Part shown: positions 43,800 to 53,197 of the stretch, piece after piece
Layout: each line of letters opens with the position of its first letter
Position numbering within the stretch: the stretch's first letter is position 1
Source: Mucilaginibacter corticis
GTDB lineage: Bacteria > Bacteroidota > Bacteroidia > Sphingobacteriales > Sphingobacteriaceae
Direction of reading: 5' to 3'
DNA length: 64,000 nt
NCBI RefSeq assembly: GCF_007558865.1
Contig: NZ_VLPK01000002.1
Coordinates: 62,001-126,000 of the forward strand
The notes under the pieces: model-generated
What the model saw: the letters and a program-made list of their open reading frames with translations, nothing else
Databases searched by the model: none
Told to the model about the DNA's origin: nothing
Position numbers and translations under genes: made by a program

Positions 43800-45512
43800 A
43801 TGAAAAAAATATTTTTTGTATTTAATACAATACTTGTTTTTGCATGTGTGTTTTTAGCAAGCAAAACATATGCTCAATCAGTACCGGTTGGTATGCCGGT
43901 TTTGGATGATTATTATCGCCGGATGCAATTATTAAATAAGGTTGATTCAAATTTGTCTTTTTCTGTCAGGCCTCTTCTTTCAAAAGAGGGATTAAATGCC
44001 AAAGATATTTTTGATCCTGATAGTTCGCTGAAAAAAGATCATTGGGTTGCAAGCAGCCAGGTTCTATTTGGTAAAGGGAAAGGTCAGTTTCAGATTTTGC
44101 CCATAAGCTGGCAGCAGCAATTTAACTCAGATCATCCATACGGTTGGAATGATGGCGCTATGATTCCGGCACGGGGGTATCAGACAATGGTTAGCGGCGG
44201 TTTCTTTGTCAGATATGGCCCGCTAAGTATTCAGTTTAAACCAGAATATGTATATGCCGCTAATACTGGTTTTACCGGATATGCTGAAGGGCACTCAGAC
44301 GCTGATCTATATCGCTATTATGCCTCTCATAATTTTGTAGATTGGCCTGAACGATATGGTAACAGCGTATACAATAAAGCTTTTTGGGGGCAAAGCAGCA
44401 TACGATTAACATTTGGCCCTATGTCAATAGGCCTGTCAAATGAGAATTTATGGTGGGGACCCGGTATTCAAAATGCATTGATATTAACCAATAATGCCGC
44501 AGGGTTTAAGCATATTACTATAAATACGGTCAAACCTGTAAAAACTTATTTTGGGGATTTTGAAGGCCAGATTATAGCTGGGCATTTAGATAATTCTGCC
44601 TATCCGCCGCTATTAATCACAAAATTATCTGATGGCACAAATTTGCTCACTCAAAAAAGAGATGATTGGCGTTATTTTACGGGCTTCAATATCAATTATC
44701 AACCTAAGTGGGTTTCCGGGTTTACTTTAGGTATAATAAGAACTTTTGACGCTTATTACAACGATGTGAAGCAAGGCGGTTTTAGTTCATATGTGCCATT
44801 TTTTATATCATACATTAAAAAAGATGTTAACAATGGTATTGGCGATTTATTTCCGCGAGATCAAATAACATCTCTATATGCCAGATGGCTTTTTACAAAA
44901 GCACAGGCAGAAATATATATTGAATATGGATGGGAAGATAACTTATATGATCTGGCAGATTTTCTACAAACACCAGAGCATTCAAGAGCCTATGTTTTCG
45001 GCTTAAGAAAATTTCTTCCAATTAATAATAATGTTGATCAACATATTTTAGTAAGTACAGAAATAACGCAGACATCACAGCATACAGAACATTTTATCAG
45101 AGATGTTGGTTTATGGTATGCAAATTACCAATTACTTCAAGGACATACTAATAACGGACAAACTTTAGGTGCCGGGACAGGCACAGGAGGAAATATACAG
45201 TCTGTTGATATTAGTTGGATTACAGGGCTAAAGAAAGTCGGTATTCAATTTGAAAGGTATGAACATGACGCTGATTTCGCTGAAAGCTATTTGCCACCAA
45301 TTAATGGAAATAGCCGTAATTGGGTTGATTTTGCATTTGATTTACATGGAGAATGGAACTACAAAAATTTATTGTTCAACATTAAGTTGCAAGAAATCAA
45401 ATCATTAAATTATGAATGGATTTTAAAAGATTATAATCCAGATCAATACTATATACCTCACAACGATGTGTATAATTTTCATGGCGAATTAGGTATTACT
45501 TATAGATTTTAG
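43800..45512 (+). CDS. Wzi-family capsule assembly protein (copy 2 of 3)
   Basis: 570 residues, paralogous to its neighbours. Signal peptide IFFVFNTILVFACVFLASKTYAQS, then VPVGMPVLDDYYRRMQLLNKVDSNLSF. The barrel motifs recur: FNSDHPYGWNDGAMIPARGYQTMVSGG, WGQSSIRLTFGPMSIGLSNENLWWGPG and a terminal Phe (GITYRF). The copy is 10 bp downstream of copy 1 and 8 bp upstream of copy 3, so the three are an operon. Confidence 0.88.
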   Translation: MKKIFFVFNTILVFACVFLASKTYAQSVPVGMPVLDDYYRRMQLLNKVDSNLSFSVRPLLSKEGLNAKDIFDPDSSLKKDHWVASSQVLFGKGKGQFQILPISWQQQFNSDHPYGWNDGAMIPARGYQTMVSGGFFVRYGPLSIQFKPEYVYAANTGFTGYAEGHSDADLYRYYASHNFVDWPERYGNSVYNKAFWGQSSIRLTFGPMSIGLSNENLWWGPGIQNALILTNNAAGFKHITINTVKPVKTYFGDFEGQIIAGHLDNSAYPPLLITKLSDGTNLLTQKRDDWRYFTGFNINYQPKWVSGFTLGIIRTFDAYYNDVKQGGFSSYVPFFISYIKKDVNNGIGDLFPRDQITSLYARWLFTKAQAEIYIEYGWEDNLYDLADFLQTPEHSRAYVFGLRKFLPINNNVDQHILVSTEITQTSQHTEHFIRDVGLWYANYQLLQGHTNNGQTLGAGTGTGGNIQSVDISWITGLKKVGIQFERYEHDADFAESYLPPINGNSRNWVDFAFDLHGEWNYKNLLFNIKLQEIKSLNYEWILKDYNPDQYYIPHNDVYNFHGELGITYRF

Positions 45513-45520
45513 TTAATTGT

Positions 45521-47206
45521 ATGATGAAAAAAGGATTAGCTGTATTTAATCTATGTTTTATTACATGCGTAATACTACATATACGTGTTAGTGCACAGTC
45601 ACTCCCGGTTGGCACACCTGTACTTGATGATTACTACAGGAGGCAGCAATTACTGGGTAAGGTTGATTCAAACCTGTCATTTACATTGCGCCCATTAACA
45701 CCCATATCCGCTTCAGGCACAAATAATTTATATATCCCGGAGGACAGTACCCGGGTACACGGTTATACTTCTTTTGCAAATGGTGCCGGGGTTTTGCAAA
45801 TACTACCATTAAGCTGGCAGCAACAATTTAATTCTGATCATCCTTATGGTTGGAATGATGAAGCCATGATACCGGCAAAAGGTTACCAGACCATGATAAG
45901 CGGTGGTTTTTATTTAAAATACGGATTTTTAAGCATACAGTTCAGACCGGAGTTTGTATATGCAGCCAATCCAAATTTTACAGGTTTTGCTACGGACCAT
46001 AGCAATGCAGATCTGGCCCTTTATTATTTATATCATAATTATATAGACCAGCCCGAGCGTTACGGCAACAGCGCTTATAAAAAAGCTTTTTTGGGGCAGA
46101 GTAATATAACCTTAACATTTGGCGGAATTGCGTTGGGATTATCAAACGAAAGTATATGGTGGGGGCCTGGCATCAGAAATGCTCTAATATTAAGCGATAA
46201 TGCCCCGGGATTTAAACACGTTACACTTAATACTACTCACCCGTTAAAAACTTTTTTGGGTTCTTTTGAAGGTCAGATCATTGGGGCAAAGTTAGAAAAT
46301 TCGGGTTTAGCACCTTTATCAGTAACTTCAACGTCAACAGGAACAAATTTATATAAACCTAAAAGAGATGATTGGCGTTATTATTCAGGTTTTAATATCA
46401 ACTATCACCCTAAGTGGATTCCAGGATTGACTTTAGGTTTAACACGCGTTTTTAACGCTTATCACTCGGATGTTAAGGGTCTTAATGGTTATGTGCCATT
46501 TTTTACACCATATTCGAAAACGGATACTGCCGGCTCTGATAAGTTTGGGCGCGACCAGCTGACATCTCTTTATGCAAGGTGGTTGTTTACAAAAGCACAG
46601 GCCGAAGTTTATTTTGAGTATGGATTGAATGATAATTCATTTAATATAGCAGATTTTATAGGTTCGCCGGAGCATTCCAGGGCTTATATTTTTGGGGTAC
46701 GAAAAATGATTACTATAAATGATGCCAAAGACCAGCATATTTTGTTCAGTACAGAAATAACTCAACTATCACAAACGGTAGATCGTTCTGTACGGCAAGC
46801 TGGAGGATGGTATGTCCACAGTCAGGTAAGGGCTGGGCAAACAAATTTAGGGCAAATTTTAGGGGCGGGAACAGGCTCAGGAGGCAATCTTCAATCTATG
46901 GATGTAAGTTGGGTATCTGGCTTAAAGAAATTTGGAATCCAGGCTGAGCGTTACGAACATGATGTTGATTTTACCCAACAATATTTACCTAATATAAATG
47001 GTAATAGCCGTAATTGGGTTGATTTTGCTTTTGCCTTAGTGGGCGAGTGGAATTACAAGAATTTTATATTTAATGCAAAACTGCAGGAAATTAAGTCGTT
47101 AAATTATGAGTGGGTATTAAAAGATTATAATCCGGGCCAATACTATATACCGCATAATGATGTATATAATTTTCACGGCGAACTTGGAATCAGTTACCGG
47201 TTTTAA
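45521..47206 (+). CDS. Wzi-family capsule assembly protein (copy 3 of 3)
   Basis: 561 residues. Signal peptide ending in VSAQS, then LPVGTPVLDDYYRRQQLLGKVDSNLSF. It shares long stretches with copy 2, including the C-terminal region (NYEWVLKDYNPGQYYIPHNDVYNFHGELGISYRF), and is closer to copy 2 than to copy 1. It would be an outer-membrane beta barrel binding capsule. Its 3' end overlaps the convergent Wzz-like gene by 17 bp. Confidence 0.88.
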   Translation: MMKKGLAVFNLCFITCVILHIRVSAQSLPVGTPVLDDYYRRQQLLGKVDSNLSFTLRPLTPISASGTNNLYIPEDSTRVHGYTSFANGAGVLQILPLSWQQQFNSDHPYGWNDEAMIPAKGYQTMISGGFYLKYGFLSIQFRPEFVYAANPNFTGFATDHSNADLALYYLYHNYIDQPERYGNSAYKKAFLGQSNITLTFGGIALGLSNESIWWGPGIRNALILSDNAPGFKHVTLNTTHPLKTFLGSFEGQIIGAKLENSGLAPLSVTSTSTGTNLYKPKRDDWRYYSGFNINYHPKWIPGLTLGLTRVFNAYHSDVKGLNGYVPFFTPYSKTDTAGSDKFGRDQLTSLYARWLFTKAQAEVYFEYGLNDNSFNIADFIGSPEHSRAYIFGVRKMITINDAKDQHILFSTEITQLSQTVDRSVRQAGGWYVHSQVRAGQTNLGQILGAGTGSGGNLQSMDVSWVSGLKKFGIQAERYEHDVDFTQQYLPNINGNSRNWVDFAFALVGEWNYKNFIFNAKLQEIKSLNYEWVLKDYNPGQYYIPHNDVYNFHGELGISYRF

Positions 47207-48263
47207 TTTTTTTGCGGGTAAATAACAAATAAAAAGCAAGTACCAATTCAAACAATAATATACCTGCCGGTATGGTGATTGAGTACTTGAATTTGTTTTT
47301 CTTTAAAGGTAATTCAGGCTCATCAACAATTTGCACGGTTGGTGTAGACTGGGCAAGCATTGTTTTGCTGGCTTCAAGATTTTTTACGGTCTCAGAAAAA
47401 ACGGTTGATAACACTACCTTATCACGTTCTCTCACTTCAATATTTGCATTAGATGCGGTGTAAGCCGGGTTAAGATCCAAAGTGCTTTGATTAGCGGCCG
47501 CGGCCGCGTAAGTTTTACGGTTAAGTATCAAGCCAATACTATCCGCGCGTTTTTGCAAACGATTAACATTATCCCTTAATTTTTGTGTTTTTGTGCTTAT
47601 ATAAAAATCAGTCGATTGATTGATCATCCGTATACAAAAAAGCTGGGCAAGACGCTCGTCTTTCATAGTTGTATTTACTTCAAAAAAACCAAGCTTTTTA
47701 TCCGTTTTTGCTATTTCAAAATCGCCCGACAATATCAGGGTAGTCATTTCATGTAATAAGCTATCCTGCAACCTTGTATTATGTATACCATTTAAAGGGA
47801 AGCGGGTTATCTTGCCGTCCTGACTATACTCGAGCCATTTTTTATTAAGCTTATATACAGCGGCATATTTGTCTGCAAGTGTCTGTGCGCTGTCATAAGC
47901 AGTTAGCAACGTTGCTTTTATCAACTTACGGCTTTTTATCAATTCCTGCACGTTATCGCCGGCTAATACGCCACTACCACCACCTACACCGTTCAAATCA
48001 ACTCCTGCTAAACCTGCTAAAGCAGATAGCCCGCCACCACTGCCTGATGATTTTGAATCGTCAACCACAAAAGTTAATTTGGCGGTATAGGTAGGGTCCC
48101 ATATCCACGCGGTTAATGCGCCTGCTAAACCTCCGGCAATTAAAGCTACCAGCAACGCGGTTTTAAATCTAAAAACGTATTTGATATCCTTAATGCGGTC
48201 GTTAACCAGCCTTGTGATAGAAAATTCAGGTTCGTAAGGGTATTGTGTATTTTCCTGGCTCAT
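47190..48263 (-). CDS. Wzz-type chain-length determinant (copy 2)
   Basis: 357 residues. The N-terminal membrane helix (ALLVALIAGGLAGALTAWIW) precedes YTAKLTFVVDDSKSSGSGGGLSALAGLAGVDLNGVGGG, which parallels the Gly-rich segment of copy 1. A periplasmic coiled helical part follows, and a C-terminal helix (YSITIPAGILLFELVLAFYLLF). No kinase domain is present. It starts 3 bp after the adjacent Wza-like gene's end on the minus strand, forming the second export pair. It is convergent with the Wzi genes. Confidence 0.86.
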   Translation of the reverse strand: MSQENTQYPYEPEFSITRLVNDRIKDIKYVFRFKTALLVALIAGGLAGALTAWIWDPTYTAKLTFVVDDSKSSGSGGGLSALAGLAGVDLNGVGGGSGVLAGDNVQELIKSRKLIKATLLTAYDSAQTLADKYAAVYKLNKKWLEYSQDGKITRFPLNGIHNTRLQDSLLHEMTTLILSGDFEIAKTDKKLGFFEVNTTMKDERLAQLFCIRMINQSTDFYISTKTQKLRDNVNRLQKRADSIGLILNRKTYAAAAANQSTLDLNPAYTASNANIEVRERDKVVLSTVFSETVKNLEASKTMLAQSTPTVQIVDEPELPLKKNKFKYSITIPAGILLFELVLAFYLLFTRKKIKTGN

Positions 48264-48265
48264 TT

Positions 48266-50602
48266 TTATTTATGTAAAATAGCAACAATACTTACCAATG
48301 CGGTTAATGCCGCGGCTATGCTGCCTAAATCACCAAAGCCTATTTTGATTTTATTATCCGGTGTTTTTTCAGGAACTACGATCTTACTGCCCGGTTTAAC
48401 AACAGGGTAGCGGCGGAAAAATAAGAAATGCCTGATAGGCTGGTTCAAGCCATCAGGGTATTTAATATATGCACCTTTTAATCGTGCATTTTGTGTAGTG
48501 CCGGCAGCAGCATTAATGTAATATTTGAAACTACGGCCTTTATAATTAATGTATTGCGGGTTGTTTACCGCGCCCGATACTTCAACGTAAGATATTACAC
48601 GCGGCACATAAACGCTATCGCCCGGCAGTAATATCATGTTTTTGCCTGATTCTTTTTTAGCTGCCAGGTCTAAATTAACACGTACGCCGTTTCTGAAAAC
48701 CTGTGTATTCTCCATCGAGCCGTAAGGCGTTACACTACCGGCCCTTTGCAGGAAATCAAGCACGGTTTCATTTCTTTTTTCCACAGGGTACACTCCCGGA
48801 AACACAACTTCGCCTTTAACAGCAACATTGCCTAATGACCTATAATTAACCAATCGCGGCACATTGATCACATCCATTGGCTGTAGCTCGATATTGCGAT
48901 TAGCGTCATTATTGTTACTCATGTCAACAATGAATGTATTAACCTGCTGGTTAGCTACGCTGTCCGATTCATTTTTAATTACCCTGTTTATCTCAATGTG
49001 GTGGTCGGCCGCTTCATCAGCAAATCCGCCGGACATAGCAATCACATCCGCCAGTTTTAGCCCTTTACGATAGGTAATGATTGACGGGCGCTTGACATAA
49101 CCGCTAACGGTTACTTTCTGCTCAGACACAAAAGACTGCCTGTCCATAATAACCACAGTATCCTCGCGCAGCAGCGGTATGTCATTGGTGCCGTTAAGCA
49201 CATCAGTTGGTTTAAACGGAATGCTTTGTTTCTCTAGGTTTGGCAGCGTTCTGTTAATATAGCCGCGCTCTGTATAAGCTTCGGGTTTTAAGCCTTGTGC
49301 CTGTTTTAAAAGCTGGCTTAAAGTAAGGCCTGCAGTAAGCTCGTAAACATCAGGGCGGTATACAGAGCCTTCAAGTACTACACGGTTGGTATAACGGTTG
49401 GTAATGGCTCCAATTTGCACCTTATCGCCGTTATGGGGCGTATAGTTGGCAAAAAGATTAGCAGGCACGTCTTTTACCTCGCGCTGTAATTCATTGACCT
49501 GGTCAACTTTGGCAACGCCGGTATAAGCGGTATCAGTAAAACCACTGGCGTACCTGATCAGGTCATCTAAATGCTCATCGTCTTTTAACTCATAAATAGC
49601 CGGGTTTTTTACCTCGCCACTAATACTTACCCTTTTTTTGTAAACGGGGATCTGTATCACGTCCTGGTCTTCAAGCCTGATATTTCCATCCTGAATGCCG
49701 TTTTGCAGGTAGGTGTAAAAATCTATCGTTTTGTAAAGCTTGTTATTTCTTATCAGCTTAATATACCTTAATGAACCATTTGCACCAGGCCCGCCCGAAT
49801 TATACAACGCATTAGGCAAAGTAGCCAAAGATGATAAGGTATATGATCCCGGTGTTTTAACTTCGCCCTTAACAGTTACTTTTATACTGCGGGTGCTACC
49901 CAGGTTCACGGTCAATTGTGTTTGTCCCGAATTTAAACCGGGATAAACCCGGGTCATTTTGCTTCTTATTAAGCTGGTTGCTTGCTCTATTGTAAAACCG
50001 TTTACGTATACCAGGCCCGCAAAAGGTATCTGCACATTACCTTCAGGCGTTACCGTAGCCTCAACATTTTTTTCATTCAGACCGGTTAATAGTACAATTA
50101 CTTTATCGCCGGGGCCAAGCACATAGCTTTTTGGTGTAGCTATAGAAAAATTGGGTTCAAAGCTGATGGCTTGTTTAAAAAATGAAGTCCCGTAAACTTC
50201 CAATACAGGTTGCTGTTTTTTTACAACCGGATGCTCCAGTGGCTTTGGTTTTACCACCAGGTCAATAATATCGCGTGATGAGCCTGTTGTCGTTTGTTTA
50301 TCTGCACCTGCGCTTTTTATAGGCGCGGTAGATTTGCCATTAAGGCCCAGCAGTGTTACCCGGTCTTTAAAGGCCTGTACTTCTTCAGGTGGCAGGCCTT
50401 TTTGGGCCATAAGGTCATAAGTTTGCTGTTCAGATAAGCCGCTATCCTGTATTTTTTTCCAGGCTTGTATGATCTGTGCATCAGTAGCCTGGCTTACTTT
50501 CATGCTTTTCAGGTCGCTCATGGATATTCCCTGGGCCTTACCCTGGCCGGCAATAAATATTAAACCAAGAAATAATATATAAAACAGGTATTTAATGCGC
50601 AT
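48266..50602 (-). CDS. Outer-membrane polysaccharide export protein, Wza-like with SLBB repeats (copy 2)
   Basis: 778 residues. A signal peptide (YLFYILFLGLIFIAGQGKAQG) is followed by the same Gln-rich helical N-terminal module seen in copy 1, then a Poly_export domain (PKSYVLGPGDKVIVLLTGLNEKNVEATVTPEGNVQIPFAG). Six SLBB-like repeats follow, for example VTVKGEVKTPGSY, VSISGEVKNPAIY, VVLEGSVYRPDVY, VAVKGEVVFPGVY. A C-terminal hydrophobic helix (LGSIAAALTALVSIVAILHK) ends it. This is the outer-membrane channel of the second cluster. Its start is preceded by a -7 element at 50629-50636. Confidence 0.9.
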   Translation of the reverse strand: MRIKYLFYILFLGLIFIAGQGKAQGISMSDLKSMKVSQATDAQIIQAWKKIQDSGLSEQQTYDLMAQKGLPPEEVQAFKDRVTLLGLNGKSTAPIKSAGADKQTTTGSSRDIIDLVVKPKPLEHPVVKKQQPVLEVYGTSFFKQAISFEPNFSIATPKSYVLGPGDKVIVLLTGLNEKNVEATVTPEGNVQIPFAGLVYVNGFTIEQATSLIRSKMTRVYPGLNSGQTQLTVNLGSTRSIKVTVKGEVKTPGSYTLSSLATLPNALYNSGGPGANGSLRYIKLIRNNKLYKTIDFYTYLQNGIQDGNIRLEDQDVIQIPVYKKRVSISGEVKNPAIYELKDDEHLDDLIRYASGFTDTAYTGVAKVDQVNELQREVKDVPANLFANYTPHNGDKVQIGAITNRYTNRVVLEGSVYRPDVYELTAGLTLSQLLKQAQGLKPEAYTERGYINRTLPNLEKQSIPFKPTDVLNGTNDIPLLREDTVVIMDRQSFVSEQKVTVSGYVKRPSIITYRKGLKLADVIAMSGGFADEAADHHIEINRVIKNESDSVANQQVNTFIVDMSNNNDANRNIELQPMDVINVPRLVNYRSLGNVAVKGEVVFPGVYPVEKRNETVLDFLQRAGSVTPYGSMENTQVFRNGVRVNLDLAAKKESGKNMILLPGDSVYVPRVISYVEVSGAVNNPQYINYKGRSFKYYINAAAGTTQNARLKGAYIKYPDGLNQPIRHFLFFRRYPVVKPGSKIVVPEKTPDNKIKIGFGDLGSIAAALTALVSIVAILHK

Positions 50603-50628
50603 GAAGAATTGATGTTAATCTAAGTATG

Positions 50629-50636
50629 CAAATATA
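50629..50636 (-). promoter_or_regulatory. Candidate -7 element of the Wza-Wzz pair
   Basis: On the minus strand TATATTTG, a full TAnnTTTG match, lies 27 nt before the start codon of the Wza-like gene. No clear TTTG is found at the expected distance upstream. Confidence 0.45.
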
Positions 50637-50688
50637 AAATATTAAATCAGTCTAAAGCTATAGTGCAAATAGTACAAGGTGTTACAAC

Positions 50689-51921
50689 TTATAAGCCGGG
50701 AATTAGTTTTTGCAAGCCTTCAAAATGTTTTTGTGTATTAATGAGCTGATTAATATGCTGCTGCGCGTTTTTGCCTAATTCAGCTATTTGTTGACTATCG
50801 GCATATAATAACCTGATCTTTTCGGCAAGCTGGTTGTAGTTGCCCGGTTCAAACAGCAAACCGGTTTGCCCGTCAATTACCATCTCAGGTATAGCGCCAA
50901 TGGCCGAACCAATAACAGGCTTACCCAATGCCATGGCCTCAACCACAGTAAAACCTAAAACCTCATACCATTCTGACGCGCAGATCAAAAATTCGGCGCC
51001 ATTAATTATCTGTAAGGTTTCTTGCTTGGTTTTTTTACCCAAAAACGTAACGTTGTTTAATCCATTAGTTTCTTTAAATTCTTGCAGGACCTGTTCCTGC
51101 GTACCGGTTCCTATAATTTTGAGCTCGATATCCGGACATTGTTGCATGGCATGCAATATCGTGTGCGCACCTTTTATTTTCTCCAGCCGGCCAACAAATA
51201 CAATGTATTTTTCTGCAAACAGCCGTGGTTTTAATGCGGCTGCTGCAATTTCTGTATAATCATAACCATGATACAGCTGAACCAGTTTATCAGCAAAGAA
51301 ATTAAAGGATCTGAATTTTTCGTACAAAAAAACCGAAGGGCATACGTAATGGTCTACGTATTCATAATAATTAAGATACTTATGAACATAGTTTTCAAGC
51401 GCGGCTACGGTACTTGCAAGGTATGAACCTTTTTTACAGGAGTGGGTGATGCAATTATAAAACGCGCCGCCAAAACACCGTTCGCAGATCTGGTCATGGC
51501 TTATAAAAGTGCTTTCGGGGCATATAGGCGTATACTCGTGTAGTGTCCAAATAATGGGGATGTTTTTTTCTTTTAATATTTTTAAAATGGTAGGCGTAAT
51601 ATAATGGTGGATGACATTGATATGCGCAAAATCTATTTTAACATCATTTAAAAGCTGTTCCAGGTTTTTCTGCGCTTCGGTAGAGTAAATGCTTTTACTT
51701 ACAACCTTTATACCCTGGGTAATACTGCGCCGGTTAATTTTTTTATAATCTATATTCTCAATAAAATAATCGCTGTAGGGCGATGGAAAGTTCCGGTCGT
51801 CCTTCATTGAAAATGGTATAACGTGGTGTCCTTTTTGTTCGTAAAGATCAACCACATTTTCAACATACGTCCAATCTCCGCCGCTTGGATACCATGTCCA
51901 GTTTATAACAAGAATATTCAT
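50689..51921 (-). CDS. GT4 glycosyltransferase
   Basis: 410 residues from the ATG with first base 51921 (MNILVINWTWYPSGGDWTYVENVVDLY); an upstream extension of 44 residues looks non-coding and is rejected. GT-B features: GHHVIPFSM, WTLHEYTPICPES, VFVGRLEKIKGAHTIL and the E-x7-E motif EWYEVLGFTVVEAMALGKPVIGS. A Cys-rich insertion (CPESTFISHDQICERCFGGAFYNCITHSCKKG) is notable and also seen in some group-1 transferases. Donor and acceptor unknown. It is 86 bp from the start of the Wza-like gene. Confidence 0.87.
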   Translation of the reverse strand: MNILVINWTWYPSGGDWTYVENVVDLYEQKGHHVIPFSMKDDRNFPSPYSDYFIENIDYKKINRRSITQGIKVVSKSIYSTEAQKNLEQLLNDVKIDFAHINVIHHYITPTILKILKEKNIPIIWTLHEYTPICPESTFISHDQICERCFGGAFYNCITHSCKKGSYLASTVAALENYVHKYLNYYEYVDHYVCPSVFLYEKFRSFNFFADKLVQLYHGYDYTEIAAAALKPRLFAEKYIVFVGRLEKIKGAHTILHAMQQCPDIELKIIGTGTQEQVLQEFKETNGLNNVTFLGKKTKQETLQIINGAEFLICASEWYEVLGFTVVEAMALGKPVIGSAIGAIPEMVIDGQTGLLFEPGNYNQLAEKIRLLYADSQQIAELGKNAQQHINQLINTQKHFEGLQKLIPGL

Positions 51922-52239
51922 TATATCTAATTGCTTTGGTTGGAAATAAATGTTTTTATGTGTTAAGCAAACAAAAGTCAAATATGGTTGTATTATATCA
52001 GATAATATTATGCAATTATAAAGTTTGGGCTTTTTTGTGTTTTTACCAATCAATTTAACAATATAAGACGTATAACTATAATAATTATGTAAGCAAATTA
52101 TGGTTTTTATTAATCGTGCTTGAAAAAATATAATGGTATTGAATCAAAAAAAATTAATTTTGTAGATTGAACATAAGCAAGGCTGGCTGGCTATTTTAAA
52201 ACATCTACCAGATGTTACCGTTATGGTTTAAACGTTTAT
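51922..52239. promoter_or_regulatory. 318-bp divergent intergenic region
   Basis: Rightward, TAATTTTG at 52155-52162 is a full -7 match, with TTG at 52130-52132 22 bp upstream. Leftward, CATATTTG (51979-51986 complement) is one base off the consensus. No gene or repeat seen. Confidence 0.4.
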
Positions 52240-53181
52240 ATGAAGAAAAAAATTTACATTGCTGGTGCGGGTGGAATGCTTGGAGAAGCTTTTTATCGCA
52301 TATTTAAAAGTGATTATGAGATCAAATGCACAGACAAGGATGTAAATGAACAATGGCTTAGTTTTCTTGATTTCAGAAACTTTGACGCTTACAAAAGAGA
52401 CGTAGAAGCATTTAAACCCGATTACCTGTTTCATTTAGGCGCCTATACCGACCTTGAATACTGCGAGTTAAATCTTGACGATACTTACCTTACTAATACC
52501 ACTTCGGTTGAAAACGCGGTGTTTATAGCCAATAGATTAAACATCCCGATGCTTTATATAAGCACCGCAGGGATTTTTGATGGTACTAAAGATTTTTACG
52601 ACGACTGGGATGAGCCTAACCCGCTTGGTCACTACGCACGGTCAAAATATATGGGCGAGCGTTATGTACGCGAAAATGCTACACGCTACATTATCTGCCG
52701 CGCCGGCTGGATGATGGGTGGCGGGCCTGATAAGGATAAGAAATTTATTAATAAACTGATCAAACAATTGGCAGATGGCAAACGCAATCTGCATGTTGTA
52801 AATGATAAAGATGGTACGCCAACTTTCACGGTAGATTTTGCCAAAAACGTAAAATTGCTGGTAGAGCGCGAATACTGGGGCCTGTATAACATGGTTTGTA
52901 ACGGCGAAACCAGCAGATATGAGGTAGCAGAGGAATTAGTAAAAATACTTGGTCTTGAAAATGAAACCGTATTAAACGAGGTTCCGTCAAGCTATTTTAA
53001 GGATACTTACTTTGCCCCAAGGCCGCCTTCAGAAAGGCTTATTAATAAAAAACTGGAGCTGCGCAGCATGAATATTATGCAAGACTGGCGTATAGCGTTA
53101 AAACAATACATCGATAACTATTACACAGACTACCTGAAAGAAAACGATATTTATTTATCAAAAGAACATATTACTATATAA
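52240..53181 (+). CDS. RmlD-like sugar-nucleotide reductase/SDR
   Basis: 313 residues with the NAD(P) motif GAGGMLGEAF at residues 8-17, the LGAYTDLEYCE segment after the fourth strand, ISTAGIFDG and the catalytic Tyr-x3-Lys of YARSKYMGE. This matches the RmlD (dTDP-4-dehydrorhamnose reductase) family, but with a larger substrate-binding part. A proper rfbD is at 60721, so this copy probably reduces a different keto sugar. It is followed by a GT4 gene 17 bp downstream on the same strand. Confidence 0.82.
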   Translation: MKKKIYIAGAGGMLGEAFYRIFKSDYEIKCTDKDVNEQWLSFLDFRNFDAYKRDVEAFKPDYLFHLGAYTDLEYCELNLDDTYLTNTTSVENAVFIANRLNIPMLYISTAGIFDGTKDFYDDWDEPNPLGHYARSKYMGERYVRENATRYIICRAGWMMGGGPDKDKKFINKLIKQLADGKRNLHVVNDKDGTPTFTVDFAKNVKLLVEREYWGLYNMVCNGETSRYEVAEELVKILGLENETVLNEVPSSYFKDTYFAPRPPSERLINKKLELRSMNIMQDWRIALKQYIDNYYTDYLKENDIYLSKEHITI

Positions 53182-53197
53182 ATATTTACTTTAGATA

